NCBI RefSeq assembly: GCF_000423425.1
Contig: NZ_AUHY01000030.1
Span: 1-33,954, forward strand
Length of the DNA: 33,954 nucleotides
From: Meiothermus rufus DSM 22234
Lineage (GTDB): Bacteria > Deinococcota > Deinococci > Deinococcales > Thermaceae
Direction of reading: 5' to 3'
In this document: positions 13,900 to 23,348 of the stretch, piece by piece
Numbering within the stretch: position 1 is the stretch's first letter
How the letters are laid out: every line of letters starts with the position of its first letter
Notes under the pieces: generated by a model
Seen by the model: only the letters and a program-made list of their open reading frames with translations
Database searches by the model: none
Told to the model about the DNA's origin: nothing
Translations under genes and position numbers: made by a program

Positions 13900-14652
13900 A
13901 TGCGCGAAGCCCCATTGATGGAACACCTGGAGGAGCTGCGCAACCGCCTGATCTGGTCCATTGCGGCCTGGGGCGTGATGACGGTGGTGGCTTTTAGCTT
14001 CCGGGTGCAAATCCTCGAGGCCCTCCGACGCCCCCTGGACGCCTACAACAAGACCGCTAACCTGAAAGCCGAGCTGATCGTTTTGAACATCACCGAGCCC
14101 TTCCTCACCGCCTTTAAGGTGGCCGCTTTTGGGGGGCTGGTGTTGGCTTTGCCCTTCATCGTTTATCAGATATGGGCCTTCATCGCTCCGGGGCTTTACG
14201 ACCATGAGCGCAGGCTAGCAGTTCCCTTCCTCCTCGGTGCCGGCTTCAGCTTTGGCCTGGGGGCGCTGTTCGCCTACTATGTGCTGCTTCCCTTTGCTGT
14301 GCCCTTCCTCTTAGGGTTTTTGGGCGACGTCATCACCCCCCAGATCTCCATCGGGATGTACATGGGCCAGATTCTCACCTTCCTGGGCCTGATGGGCATT
14401 CTCTTCGAGATGCCGGTGGTGAGCTACCTGCTGGCCCGGCTGGGGCTGCTTTCTAGCCGCTTCCTAATCAACAACTGGCGCATCGCTATCGTGGCCCTGG
14501 TAACCCTGGCGGCCATCATTACCCCTACGGTGGATGTGGTTAATCTGAGCCTGGTCTCCGTACCGCTTATGGTGCTCTACGGCATCTCTATCCTGCTGGT
14601 CAAGTGGGCCGAGCGGGGCCGCCCTAAAGAGGCTGAGGCCAGCACGGCCTGA
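13900..14652 (+). CDS. tatC: Twin-arginine translocase subunit TatC
   Basis: A 250-residue, six-helix membrane protein, the Tat signal-peptide receptor. Conserved features include MEHLEELRNRLIWS at the N-terminus, the NITEPFLTAFK loop with its key Glu, FIVYQIWAFIAPGLYDHER, FEMPVVSYLL and a last loop with TPTVDVVNL. A GAGGT ribosome site lies a few nt before the ATG. It is coupled to tatA. The spacer after it (14653-14686) has only a weak 4-bp GCCC/GGGC stem and no clear terminator before the glmU promoter. Confidence 0.95.
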   Translation: MREAPLMEHLEELRNRLIWSIAAWGVMTVVAFSFRVQILEALRRPLDAYNKTANLKAELIVLNITEPFLTAFKVAAFGGLVLALPFIVYQIWAFIAPGLYDHERRLAVPFLLGAGFSFGLGALFAYYVLLPFAVPFLLGFLGDVITPQISIGMYMGQILTFLGLMGILFEMPVVSYLLARLGLLSSRFLINNWRIAIVALVTLAAIITPTVDVVNLSLVSVPLMVLYGISILLVKWAERGRPKEAEASTA

Positions 14653-14686
14653 GGGCCCGGCTAGCCCCAAAAGGGCGGGTAAGCCA

Positions 14687-14692
14687 TACAAT
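14687..14692 (+). promoter_or_regulatory. -10 box of glmU, leaderless type
   Basis: TACAAT, 6 nt before ATG 14699. No -35 recognised 17 nt upstream. Confidence 0.55.
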
Positions 14693-14698
14693 CGTGGC

Positions 14699-16099
14699 AT
14701 GGCACACGCTGTGGTTATCCTCGCGGCGGGGCTAGGCACCCGCATGAAATCCAAACAACCCAAAGTGCTCCACCCCCTGCTGGGCAAACCCCTGGTGGGC
14801 TACTGTATCGAGACGGCTTTTGCCAGCGGGGCAAAAAAGGTGGTGGTGGTGGTAGGGCATGGGGCCGAGCAGGTTCGCCAAACCTTTGCCGCCTACCCCA
14901 ACCTGAGCTTCGTGGTGCAGAGAGAACAGTTGGGCACTGCCCATGCCCTGGCCCAGGCCCGACCCCTGCTAGAGGGCTTCCCTGGGCCTATCGTGGTCAC
15001 CCAGGGGGACACCCCCCTCACCCGGGTCGAAACCCTTACCGGGTTGGTCGAGACCATGCGGCAAAGCGGGGCAGGCATGGCCCTGCTTACCATGCGGTTG
15101 GACGACCCCACCGGCTATGGGCGCATCCTGCGCGACGCACAGGGCGAAATCCTGGCCAACGTGGAGGAAAAGGACGCCACCCCCGAGGAGCGGGCCATCC
15201 GGGAGATCAACCCTGGGGTGTACTGCTTCGACTCGAGCCTGTGGGAAAAACTGGCCCAGGTAGACAACCGCAACGCCGCCGGGGAGTACTACCTACCCGA
15301 CCTGATCCGGATTTACCGCCAGGCTGGGCAGAAGGTGGTCTCCCTCGAGTCCAAGGATACTGGGGAACTTCTGGGGGTTAACTCTCGGGCCCAGCTCGCC
15401 GAGGTCGAACGAGTGCTGCTCGCCCGCCTACGGGCCTACTGGATGAGCCAGGGGGTACGCATGATCCAGCCCGAGACCATCTACCTAGAGCCCAGTGTGG
15501 AGCTAGCTCCCGACGTCACCCTGTGGCCGGGGGTCATCCTGCGGGGCCACACCCGCCTAGGCGAGGGGGTGGAGGTAGGGGCCTATGCGGTGCTGAGCGA
15601 CACGGTGGTAGAGGCCGGCGGTAAAATCAAGTCGCACACCGTCTGCGAGGAGGCCTACATCGCCAGCAGGGCCGACGCCGGTCCTTTTGCCCGCCTACGC
15701 CCTAAGGCCCATCTGGAGGAAGGGGCCCATGTGGGCAATTTTGTCGAGCTTAAGAACGCCCGCCTGGGCAAAGAGGCCAAAGCTGGCCACCTGGCCTATC
15801 TGGGCGATGCCGAGGTGGGCGAGGGGTCTAACATCGGGGCCGGGGTCATCACCGCCAACTACGACGGGGAGCGCAAACACCGTACCCAGATCGGCAAGCG
15901 GGTCTTTGTAGGTTCCAACAGCCTGCTCATCGCCCCGGTCACCCTGGCCGATGGCTCGTTTATCGCCGGAGGAAGCTGCATCAACCAGGATGTACCTGAG
16001 GACGCCCTGGCCATCGCCCGCCAACGCCAGCGCAACATCGAGGGCTACATGAAACGCAAGCGGACCGAAGGGCAAAAAAGCCCTAACGAACCGGCTTGA
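14699..16099 (+). CDS. glmU: Bifunctional N-acetylglucosamine-1-phosphate uridyltransferase / glucosamine-1-phosphate acetyltransferase
   Basis: A 466-residue GlmU making UDP-GlcNAc for peptidoglycan and surface polymers. The N-terminal uridyltransferase has LAAGLGTRMKSKQPKVLHPL, EQLGTAHALAQA and TQGDTPL. From about residue 255 a left-handed beta-helix with hexapeptide repeats forms the acetyltransferase, with ARLRPKAHL, GNFVELKNARL, HLAYLGDAEVG and ITANYDGERKH. The short tail is basic. Both halves are complete. Its last 17 nt overlap the convergent secreted-protein gene. Confidence 0.95.
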   Translation: MAHAVVILAAGLGTRMKSKQPKVLHPLLGKPLVGYCIETAFASGAKKVVVVVGHGAEQVRQTFAAYPNLSFVVQREQLGTAHALAQARPLLEGFPGPIVVTQGDTPLTRVETLTGLVETMRQSGAGMALLTMRLDDPTGYGRILRDAQGEILANVEEKDATPEERAIREINPGVYCFDSSLWEKLAQVDNRNAAGEYYLPDLIRIYRQAGQKVVSLESKDTGELLGVNSRAQLAEVERVLLARLRAYWMSQGVRMIQPETIYLEPSVELAPDVTLWPGVILRGHTRLGEGVEVGAYAVLSDTVVEAGGKIKSHTVCEEAYIASRADAGPFARLRPKAHLEEGAHVGNFVELKNARLGKEAKAGHLAYLGDAEVGEGSNIGAGVITANYDGERKHRTQIGKRVFVGSNSLLIAPVTLADGSFIAGGSCINQDVPEDALAIARQRQRNIEGYMKRKRTEGQKSPNEPA

Positions 16100-16829
16100 A
16101 AAAGTCGGCCTCGCTGAAGGAGGGGTTGACCTCAACCTCGAGGAGTTCCCCTTTGGCCGCCAGGGTACCCCCCAGGTAGTTTTCCCAGCTAAAGGGCAGG
16201 CGGATGCCTTCTACACTACGGTAGTTGGAAAAAAAGGTGATGCTCTCCCCGACCCCCGGAATCACCAGGCGCTCGCCCAAGAGCAAGCCATCGGCAGCAA
16301 ACAGGTAGGTGCTGACCCAACCCTGGGTGCTGACCGTAAGCAGGCGGCCCGAGCGGTCGCGCAGGCTGCCCTGGGCTACACTGGCCCGCTCGCGGTTGCT
16401 ACTGCCGTACTTGAGGCCCAGCCAGCCGGTAAAGAGGCTCGAGCGCAATACCTCGCGCTCCCGAGGAGGCAAAGGGCGCAAGGCGGTCTCCCGGCTCCAG
16501 AAAAAGCTCTCCTGGGGGCTGTACTGCTGCAGGGCTAGGGGAATGGGGCTAGGGTTTTTGAGGCTCTCCGGGTCGTAGATCTCCAAGCGTACCCGCTGGT
16601 TGGCAAAATCTATCAGCAGCAGGGTAACGATGCGGCTTTCCTCCCGGCCCTCGGGGGTGAAGTAGGTATAGGCGGTCACCTCGCGGTAGGTGCGCAGGTT
16701 GGCTAGAGCCGGCCCACCCAAAACGTTGCGGCCCCGCTCCAGAAGCTGGGCTGCCTCAGGGGTCACCTGGGCCAAAGCCGGGCTCAAAAGCAGGGCCCCC
16801 ATCATCCAGGCTAAGCTTCGTATCCCCAT
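16083..16829 (-). CDS. Secreted protein, LolA-like fold possible
   Basis: A 248-residue exported protein of unknown function. The N-terminus MGIRSLAWMMGALLLSPALAQ is a signal peptide with a cleavage site after ALA; no lipobox Cys is present. The mature part begins with an Ala/Leu/Gly helix (AAQLLERGRNVLGGPALANL), then alternating strands such as YREVTAYTYFTPEGRE and IVTLLLIDFANQRVRLEIYD. This resembles LolA/outer-membrane-lipoprotein-sorting-like proteins, but weakly. Start chosen at ATG 16829: it begins the signal peptide and lies 7 nt after TAGTTT. It is divergent from the M24 peptidase gene. Its stop lies inside the glmU 3' end. Confidence 0.7.
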   Translation of the reverse strand: MGIRSLAWMMGALLLSPALAQVTPEAAQLLERGRNVLGGPALANLRTYREVTAYTYFTPEGREESRIVTLLLIDFANQRVRLEIYDPESLKNPSPIPLALQQYSPQESFFWSRETALRPLPPREREVLRSSLFTGWLGLKYGSSNRERASVAQGSLRDRSGRLLTVSTQGWVSTYLFAADGLLLGERLVIPGVGESITFFSNYRSVEGIRLPFSWENYLGGTLAAKGELLEVEVNPSFSEADFFKPVR

Positions 16830-16836
16830 CGTTACC

Positions 16837-16842
16837 AAACTA
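16837..16842 (-). promoter_or_regulatory. -10 box of the secreted-protein gene, leaderless type
   Basis: TAGTTT on the minus strand, 7 nt before ATG 16829. It excludes the longer frame beginning at 16865. Confidence 0.5.
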
Positions 16843-16882
16843 GCACAGCCGCTGTAGGCTTCCATGAGCCCAAGCCATGGGG

Positions 16883-16888
16883 TAAAGT
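16883..16888 (+). promoter_or_regulatory. -10 box of the M24 peptidase gene, leaderless type
   Basis: TAAAGT, 6 nt before GTG 16895. The 65-nt gap between the two divergent starts holds both promoters. Confidence 0.45.
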
Positions 16889-16894
16889 CAGAGG

Positions 16895-17938
16895 GTGGAT
16901 TTTCAGAGCCTGCTAGACGAACTCGAGCTCGACGCCTTCTTCGTCTCCAACCCCTACAACGTCCGCTACCTCTCGGGGTTTGTCGAGGGCAAGGACGCCA
17001 AGATCGTCATTACCCGCACTGGGGCAACCCTGATCACCGACGGGCGCTACCGGGTAGAGGCCGAGCAGCAGCCCCTACCCCACCGGATTCTCCTCCGGCG
17101 CAGCCAGATGAACCAACTTCTGGCCGAGTTTTTTCAGGGGCGGGTGGGCCTCGAGGCCGAACACCTGAGCATCGCCACCCTGGAAAGCTTCCAGAAAGAC
17201 TTTCCCCAGGTTACATTCGTCCCTACCCGCGGGGTATTTGAACGCCTAAGGCAAAAGAAAAACCCTGGGGAAATTGAGCACATCCGCCAGGCGGCGGCCC
17301 TGGCCGACCGGGGCTTTGCCCATATCCTGTCCTTCCTTAAGCCGGGGGTGCGCGAAATCGATATCGCCCTAGAGCTGGAGTTTTTCCTGCGTAAACACGG
17401 CTCAGAGGGTATGGCCTTCGGCACCACAGTGGCCTCGGGCGAGCGCAGCGCCATGCCCCACGGGGGGGCCAGCCCCCGGGTCATCCAGGCCGGGGAGCTG
17501 GTCACGCTGGATTTTGGCTGCGTGGTGGGGGGGTATTGCTCCGACATGACCCGCACGGTGGCGGTAGGCCAGGTCTCCCCGGAGCTACGCGCCATGTACC
17601 AAGCCGTGCTGGAGGCCCAGACCCTGGCCCTGGAGGCAGTGGCCCCGGGGCGGCAAGGGCAGGAACTCGATGCCCTGGCCCGCAACCACCTGGCCCGCTG
17701 GGGCTACGGGGAGTACTTCACCCACGGGCTGGGGCACGGGGTGGGCCTGTTCATCCATGAGGGGCCTAGTCTAGGGCAGGGCTCGGAGGAGGTGCTCGAG
17801 GCTGGCCAGGTGGTGACCATCGAACCGGGGGTCTATATCCCCCACCAGGCCGGCTGCCGCATCGAGGATCTGGTGCTGGTCACGCCCGAAGGCCACGAGG
17901 TGCTCTCCCAAAGCCCCAAGCAGCTCATCGAGCTATGA
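16895..17938 (+). CDS. M24 family Xaa-Pro peptidase
   Basis: A 347-residue metallopeptidase of the aminopeptidase P / Xaa-Pro dipeptidase (PepP/PepQ) group. A creatinase-type N-terminal domain (about 1-120; [11 protein letters not shown]) precedes the pita-bread domain. Metal ligands are visible: [20 protein letters not shown] (two Asp), [15 protein letters not shown] (His), [11 protein letters not shown] (Glu) and CRIEDLVLV (Glu). It cleaves peptides with Pro in the second position in the cytosol. GTG start. Its TGA overlaps the next ATG (ATGA), coupling it to the LysM-RlpA gene. Confidence 0.9.
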   Translation: MDFQSLLDELELDAFFVSNPYNVRYLSGFVEGKDAKIVITRTGATLITDGRYRVEAEQQPLPHRILLRRSQMNQLLAEFFQGRVGLEAEHLSIATLESFQKDFPQVTFVPTRGVFERLRQKKNPGEIEHIRQAAALADRGFAHILSFLKPGVREIDIALELEFFLRKHGSEGMAFGTTVASGERSAMPHGGASPRVIQAGELVTLDFGCVVGGYCSDMTRTVAVGQVSPELRAMYQAVLEAQTLALEAVAPGRQGQELDALARNHLARWGYGEYFTHGLGHGVGLFIHEGPSLGQGSEEVLEAGQVVTIEPGVYIPHQAGCRIEDLVLVTPEGHEVLSQSPKQLIEL

Positions 17939-18516
17939 AGCGCTGGTTGGCCTTGTTGCTGTGGAGCGGGCTAGCTTTGGGCCAGGGCTATGTGGTGCAG
18001 CCAGGTGATACCCTGGAGCGCATCGCCCGACTATTCCAGGTGCAGGTGGCCGAGCTGATGCTGGCTAACGGCCTGATCCAAGACCCCCTGCCGGTAGGCG
18101 TGGCGCTCCACATCCCCGGTTCGGACTGGGATCCCATGAACCTCGAGGTACTGCCGTTGGAAGAACCCCTCCCCTGGGTCTTCCTCCCCCTGCCCCCGGC
18201 CCCCCTCGAGGCCAAAACCCCGCCTTTGGGCTTGCAGGGCCGGGCTTCCTGGTACGGAGGCCGTTTCCACGGTCGGCGCACTGCCAGCGGCGAACGGTTC
18301 AACAAGTTTCACCTGACCGCAGCCCACCGCACGCTGCCCTTCGGCACCCGGGTGCGGGTAACCAATCTGCACAATGGCCGCAGTGTGGTGGTGCGCATCA
18401 ACGACCGGGGCCCCTATAGCCAGGGGCGCATCCTCGACCTCTCCTATGCGGCGGCCCGCCAGCTTGGCATCCTGCGGCAGGGGGTAGCCCAGGTTCGTTT
18501 GGAGATTCTGCGATGA
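17935..18516 (+). CDS. rlpA: LysM-RlpA septal-ring-type lytic transglycosylase
   Basis: A 193-residue envelope protein. A signal peptide ([16 protein letters not shown]) is followed by one LysM domain (about 19-60, [16 protein letters not shown]) that binds peptidoglycan. After a Pro-rich linker comes a double-psi beta-barrel (about 100-193) with [36 protein letters not shown] and [10 protein letters not shown], the RlpA core with its catalytic Asp. RlpA cleaves naked glycan strands at division sites. The usual C-terminal SPOR domain is absent; LysM may replace it for targeting. It has no lipobox. It overlaps the genes on both sides by ATGA. Confidence 0.9.
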   Translation: MKRWLALLLWSGLALGQGYVVQPGDTLERIARLFQVQVAELMLANGLIQDPLPVGVALHIPGSDWDPMNLEVLPLEEPLPWVFLPLPPAPLEAKTPPLGLQGRASWYGGRFHGRRTASGERFNKFHLTAAHRTLPFGTRVRVTNLHNGRSVVVRINDRGPYSQGRILDLSYAAARQLGILRQGVAQVRLEILR

Positions 18517-19313
18517 AGTACGGTTTTCACCTCTCCATTGCTGGGAAGCTCGGCATGGCCGGGGCCCTCGAGGAGGCCCAATCCCTGGGGCTGAGCGCCC
18601 TACAAATCTTCGCCAAAAGCCCCCGTAGCTGGAAAACCCGCAGCCTGCGGCCTGGCGAGGTGGAGGGTTTCCGCAGCCGTAAGGAGAACCTAGGCAACCT
18701 GCCGGGGGTCATCCACGCCTCCTACCTGGTCAACCTAGCGGCCGAGGGCGAGCTGTGGGAGAAGAGCGTGTTCAGCCTGGCCGACGACCTAGCCAAAGCC
18801 CAGACCCTGGGCCTCGAGTACGTGGTGGTGCACCCTGGTTCAGGCTCACCAAAACGGGCCCGGGCCGGGGCCCTCCGGGCCCGCGAGCTGGCTGGTTTGG
18901 GGCGGAACGGGCCTTGGCTCCTGCTGGAGAATACCGCCGGCGGAGGAGAAAAACTGGGAGCCCGCCTATCCACCTTGGCCGAGCTGGTTGAAGACAGCCC
19001 CTTGGGCGTCTGCTTTGATACCTGCCACGCTTTTGCCGCAGGGTACACCCTGGGGGAAGCCCTGGAAGAGCTGGAAAGAAGCGTAGGGTTAGAGCGGGTT
19101 CCGGTGATCCACCTCAACGACTCGGTAGGCCAGCGGGGCTCCCAGCTAGACCACCACGCCAACCTGCTGGAAGGCCAGATGGGCGAAGAATTGAAAAATT
19201 TGCTGCTCGATCCCCGCCTGCAGGACAAGGTCTTCATCCTGGAAACCCCTCGAGGCCCACGGGAGGACAACCACAACCTGCGGGTGCTACGAAGCTGGCT
19301 AGAGGCCAAATAG
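18513..19313 (+). CDS. nfo: Endonuclease IV (AP endonuclease)
   Basis: A 266-residue TIM-barrel endonuclease IV that cuts DNA 5' to abasic sites in base-excision repair. Zinc-ligand segments are all present: [60 protein letters not shown] and FILETPRG. Length is slightly short but complete at both ends. It is the third gene of an overlapping set with the M24 peptidase and RlpA, although the functions are unrelated. The last 15 nt overlap the convergent M50 protease gene. Confidence 0.94.
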   Translation: MKYGFHLSIAGKLGMAGALEEAQSLGLSALQIFAKSPRSWKTRSLRPGEVEGFRSRKENLGNLPGVIHASYLVNLAAEGELWEKSVFSLADDLAKAQTLGLEYVVVHPGSGSPKRARAGALRARELAGLGRNGPWLLLENTAGGGEKLGARLSTLAELVEDSPLGVCFDTCHAFAAGYTLGEALEELERSVGLERVPVIHLNDSVGQRGSQLDHHANLLEGQMGEELKNLLLDPRLQDKVFILETPRGPREDNHNLRVLRSWLEAK

Positions 19314-19952
19314 CTGGAAAAACTGCTGGCGCACGCCACTTAGAAACCCCACCAAGGGCTGGCGCAGCACCGTCAGCAGCAACAGCAAAGCTACCACCGC
19401 ATAGGTGGGGTTGGCCTCCAGGCGCCAGATGAAGGGGTGCCAGCGCAGGGGCAGAAAGCTCTGCACGATTTTAGAACCATCCAACGGGGGGATGGGCAGC
19501 AGGTTGAATACCGCCAGGGTTAGGTTGATGCTGGCCGCCACCACCGCGGCCCTGGCCACCATCGCCCAAAAGGCGCTGGGGTTGTATAGGTAGCCCATGT
19601 CCAACATCCAGCGCAGCAGCAAGGCGAGCAAGGTAGCGATCAACAGATTGATCACAATGCCAGCCAGCGAAACCACCAAAAGCCCCAGGCGGTAGTGGCG
19701 AAAGTTGGGTGGATAGATAGGCACTGGCTTAGCCCAACCGATGCCTACCAATAAAATCATCAGGGAACCGATAAGCTCGAGGTGCTTGAGGGGGTTGAGG
19801 GTCACCCGGCCCTGCTGGGCTGCGGTGGGGTCGCCCATCCAAAGCGCGGTAACGGCATGGCCCCACTCGTGCAGGGCCAGGGAAAGCATCAACACCAGCA
19901 CCACCAGGCCAAAGGCCAGGGGATCGCTTTGCAACAGGGGAAGCAAGCCCAT
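19299..19952 (-). CDS. Site-2 protease (M50) family metalloprotease
   Basis: A 217-residue, compact integral-membrane zinc protease of the rhomboid-like-sized S2P group. The zinc/catalytic HEWGH motif lies at the end of the first helix (LALHEWGHAVTALWMGDPTA). The third ligand is in NLLPIPPLDGSK near residue 165, and GRVTLNPLKHLELIGSL follows the family pattern. Such proteases cut transmembrane substrates; the substrate is unknown. There is no PDZ or CBS domain. ATG is directly adjacent to the stop of the upstream paralogue (TAGATG), so the two are coupled and probably made together. Confidence 0.88.
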   Translation of the reverse strand: MGLLPLLQSDPLAFGLVVLVLMLSLALHEWGHAVTALWMGDPTAAQQGRVTLNPLKHLELIGSLMILLVGIGWAKPVPIYPPNFRHYRLGLLVVSLAGIVINLLIATLLALLLRWMLDMGYLYNPSAFWAMVARAAVVAASINLTLAVFNLLPIPPLDGSKIVQSFLPLRWHPFIWRLEANPTYAVVALLLLLTVLRQPLVGFLSGVRQQFFQLFGL

Positions 19953-20579
19953 CTATAAGCCCATGGCGGCAAACAGGCTGTTGAGCAGGCCGCTCAGGCC
20001 CGCCCGGATGGCGGGTAGGATGCCGCTTAGGTTCAGCACCAGGAAGATGAGAAAGAAGCCTATAAAGCCATAACTCTGGAGCTGGTCCATAAAGCGCCGG
20101 GCCTCTATGCTACCGATGGCATAGACCACCCGGGCTCCATCCAAAGGCGGCACCGGGAATAGAAAGACAGCGGCGTGGCCGATCATCAGCGAGCCCGCCA
20201 CCTGCATCCCCAGCGCGATGCTCGAGGTGGCTGGCCCCAGGCCCTCCAAAAGCCGCCCCAGCAGGATGTAGACAAAGGCCGCCACAAAAAAGCCTAGCGG
20301 CCCCATCAAGGCCACCTGGGCCCCCTTGGGGCCAAAAAGCCGCCAGGGCACCAGCCTAGGAAAGCCAAAGCCAATCAAGGCTAAGAACAAAAGGCCCAAG
20401 CCGTCCAGGTGTACCCGAGGCTCCACGGTTAGGAAGCCATAGCGACGCGGGTCGCCGTCCTTGTAGCGGTCGGCCAGATAGGCTTGGAAAAGGTTGTGCA
20501 CCACCAGGCCAAAAGCCCCAGCGGCGAAGGCTACCAGATAGGCCAGCGGATCTCTACCGAGAAGTTCGAAGAAGAACAT
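19953..20579 (-). CDS. Inactive-looking M50-family paralogue
   Basis: A 208-residue membrane protein with the same layout as the M50 protease immediately downstream. The expected HExxH site reads VVHNLFQAYLADRYKDGDP: only the first His of the zinc site remains and the catalytic Glu is lost. GFLTVEPRVHLDGLGLLFLA matches the NPLKHLE region, and FLFPVPPLDGARVV keeps the distal Asp motif. I infer a non-proteolytic partner or regulator of the active protease. Start ATG 20579 has a possible TAAACT box 9 nt upstream. It follows accC by 96 nt. Confidence 0.8.
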   Translation of the reverse strand: MFFFELLGRDPLAYLVAFAAGAFGLVVHNLFQAYLADRYKDGDPRRYGFLTVEPRVHLDGLGLLFLALIGFGFPRLVPWRLFGPKGAQVALMGPLGFFVAAFVYILLGRLLEGLGPATSSIALGMQVAGSLMIGHAAVFLFPVPPLDGARVVYAIGSIEARRFMDQLQSYGFIGFFLIFLVLNLSGILPAIRAGLSGLLNSLFAAMGL

Positions 20580-20645
20580 GCCGCTACCAGTTTACGGGTT
20601 CGGCCCAGTTGGGCGAATACCCGGCCCTCCATTGAGCGCCTCCAA

Positions 20646-20660
20646 GCCCTTGGAAAGGGC
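20646..20660 (-). terminator. Weak hairpin after accC
   Basis: GCCCTT-TCC-AAGGGC on the minus strand, 15 nt after the accC stop. A 6-bp stem with no T-run, so at best a weak or factor-assisted terminator or an mRNA-end structure. Confidence 0.25.
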
Positions 20661-20675
20661 AAACCGCAGGTTCCT

Positions 20676-22019
<1,344 letters not shown>

Positions 22020-22081
22020 ATCGCACTCCAACGGTAGTGGGCCGGTTTTCTAAAGCCCTGCTACCCGGTTCAATCGCGAGC

Positions 22082-22576
22082 TTAGGCGGGTTCGATCAAA
22101 AACAGCACCTGGCCGTACTCCACTGGCTCGGCGTTGGCCACCAGAATTTTGCGCACCACCCCGGCCACCTCGCTCTCGATTTCGTTCATGAGCTTCATAG
22201 CCTCGATAATGCACAGCACCTGGCCCTTTTTCACCGTATCCCCTTCCTTCACGAAAGGCTCGGCATCGGGCGAGGGTGCACGGTAAAAGGTACCCACGAT
22301 GGGAGCCTTAACCTCGACGTAGCGGCTGGTGTCTTCCTTGGGGGGCTCGCTTTTAGGAGCAGGCGTAGGGGCAGGCACGGCTGGCGGCAGCGGCTCGGGT
22401 GTGGGCGCCGGTGCAGGGGCTGCCGTGGGCACCACCACCGGGGTGGGCGCAGCCACCACCTGCACCTCACCCCCGCGCTTGACGGTTAGCTTGTAATCGG
22501 GGGTCTCGAGGGTCAACTCGGACACCTCGTGTTCTTGCAAGGCTTGGAGGATAGACTTGAGTTCCTTTGTATTCAT
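22082..22576 (-). CDS. accB: Biotin carboxyl carrier protein of acetyl-CoA carboxylase
   Basis: A 164-residue BCCP. The N-terminal segment [20 protein letters not shown] and the strand [14 protein letters not shown] are followed by a mobile Pro/Ala/Val-rich linker (about 40-85). The C-terminal biotinyl domain has [16 protein letters not shown] and the biotin site [11 protein letters not shown]. It carries carboxybiotin between AccC and the carboxyltransferase. Start ATG 22576 has GGAGG 5 nt upstream; the longer frame to 22636 overlaps the promoter region and is rejected. It has its own promoter after the efp terminator. Confidence 0.94.
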   Translation of the reverse strand: MNTKELKSILQALQEHEVSELTLETPDYKLTVKRGGEVQVVAAPTPVVVPTAAPAPAPTPEPLPPAVPAPTPAPKSEPPKEDTSRYVEVKAPIVGTFYRAPSPDAEPFVKEGDTVKKGQVLCIIEAMKLMNEIESEVAGVVRKILVANAEPVEYGQVLFLIEPA

Positions 22577-22609
22577 GACAACCTCCGAAACTCTACTGCA
22601 GCACCTTGG

Positions 22610-22636
22610 CCTATAGAAGTATACGGCCCGGTGCAA
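22610..22636 (-). promoter_or_regulatory. Promoter of accBC
   Basis: TTGCAC (22631-22636) with TATAGG (22610-22615) at 15 nt, or TAGGCC at 17 nt, on the minus strand. It lies between the efp terminator and the accB ribosome site, the right place for the operon promoter. Confidence 0.4.
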
Positions 22637-22644
22637 GGTTGGTA

Positions 22645-22679
22645 TAAAAAGCCACGGCCCCGCCGAAAGGCGGCGCCGT
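22645..22679 (-). terminator. Rho-independent terminator after efp
   Basis: On the minus strand an 11-bp stem with one mismatch (arms 22669-22679 and 22654-22664), a TTTC loop, then GGC and TTTTT. It begins 15 nt after the efp stop and is the only clear intrinsic terminator seen in the window. Confidence 0.8.
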
Positions 22680-22693
22680 TGGGCAGCAAGCCT

Positions 22694-23248
22694 TTAGGCC
22701 CGCCCCAGGTACTCGCCGGTGCGGGTATCTACCCGGATCACCTGCCCACTTTCCACAAAGAGGGGCACCTGTACCACGGCCCCGGTCTCGAGGGTGGCGG
22801 GTTTGCTCCCCCCCGAGACCGTATCGCCCCGCACCCCTGGGGGTGTCTCGATAACCTTGAGCTCCACCGAGGCCGGCAGGGTGATGTCCAGAGGACGGCC
22901 ATTGTACATGGCCCCCTGTACGGTCATCCCCTCCTTGAGAAAGCGGGTAGCCTCGGAGATGCTGCGCGGGACGTGGAACTGCTCGTAGGTTTCCAGATCC
23001 ATGAAGACCAGTTCGTCGCCCTCGGGGTAGAGGTATTGCAGGTCTTTGGTTTCAACGTAGATGTCCTCGAGTTTCTCCCCCGAGTTGAAGGAGCGCTCCA
23101 CAATGGCCCCGGTCTCGAGATTCCTAAACTTAGCCACCACCTTGGCCCCACCGCGCCCAATTTTCTGGTGCTGGTACTCGATGCACTGCCACAAGGCGCC
23201 ATCCATCTTGACTTTGGTTCCGTTGCGCAGATCGGTAACGCTAATCAT
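22694..23248 (-). CDS. efp: Elongation factor P
   Basis: A 184-residue EF-P, which rescues ribosomes stalled at polyproline stretches. It has the three OB-like domains: MISVTDLRNGTKVKMDGALW, the loop QKIGRGGAKV whose tip residue is Arg32, LVFMDLETYEQFHVP, and the C-terminal signature TPPGVRGDTVSGGSKPATLE. ATG 23248 has GAGGAGG close upstream; a longer frame to 23443 would cross the divergent promoter. TAGACT at 23275-23280 may be its -10. A strong terminator follows. No modifying enzyme for position 32 is recognised nearby. Confidence 0.95.
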   Translation of the reverse strand: MISVTDLRNGTKVKMDGALWQCIEYQHQKIGRGGAKVVAKFRNLETGAIVERSFNSGEKLEDIYVETKDLQYLYPEGDELVFMDLETYEQFHVPRSISEATRFLKEGMTVQGAMYNGRPLDITLPASVELKVIETPPGVRGDTVSGGSKPATLETGAVVQVPLFVESGQVIRVDTRTGEYLGRA

Positions 23249-23274
23249 CCAACCTCCTCGTACCCAAAGGAAAA

Positions 23275-23280
23275 GTCTAC
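23275..23280 (-). promoter_or_regulatory. -10 box of efp
   Basis: TAGACT on the minus strand, 26 nt before the ATG, leaving a short leader with GAGGAGG. No clear -35. Confidence 0.4.
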
Positions 23281-23310
23281 GCGATGAAGCGGCCAAAAAA
23301 AAGCGGGCGT

Positions 23311-23341
23311 TTGACAAGGCCACCCCGCCCTGCCATAGGCT
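23311..23341 (+). promoter_or_regulatory. Promoter of the TrmJ-like gene, leaderless type
   Basis: TTGACA (23311-23316), a 19-nt spacer, then TAGGCT (23336-23341), 7 nt before ATG 23349. It has the best -35 match in the window. Confidence 0.6.
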
Positions 23342-23348
23342 AAAGCCG

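Noticed and set aside
22032-22081. Possible regulatory hairpin between accB and accC.
   Set aside because: Only a short spacer with the accC ribosome site; no stable stem was seen.
23061-23348. 96-residue N-terminal extension of the TrmJ-like protein.
   Set aside because: It is antisense to efp and lies upstream of the TTGACA/TAGGCT promoter.
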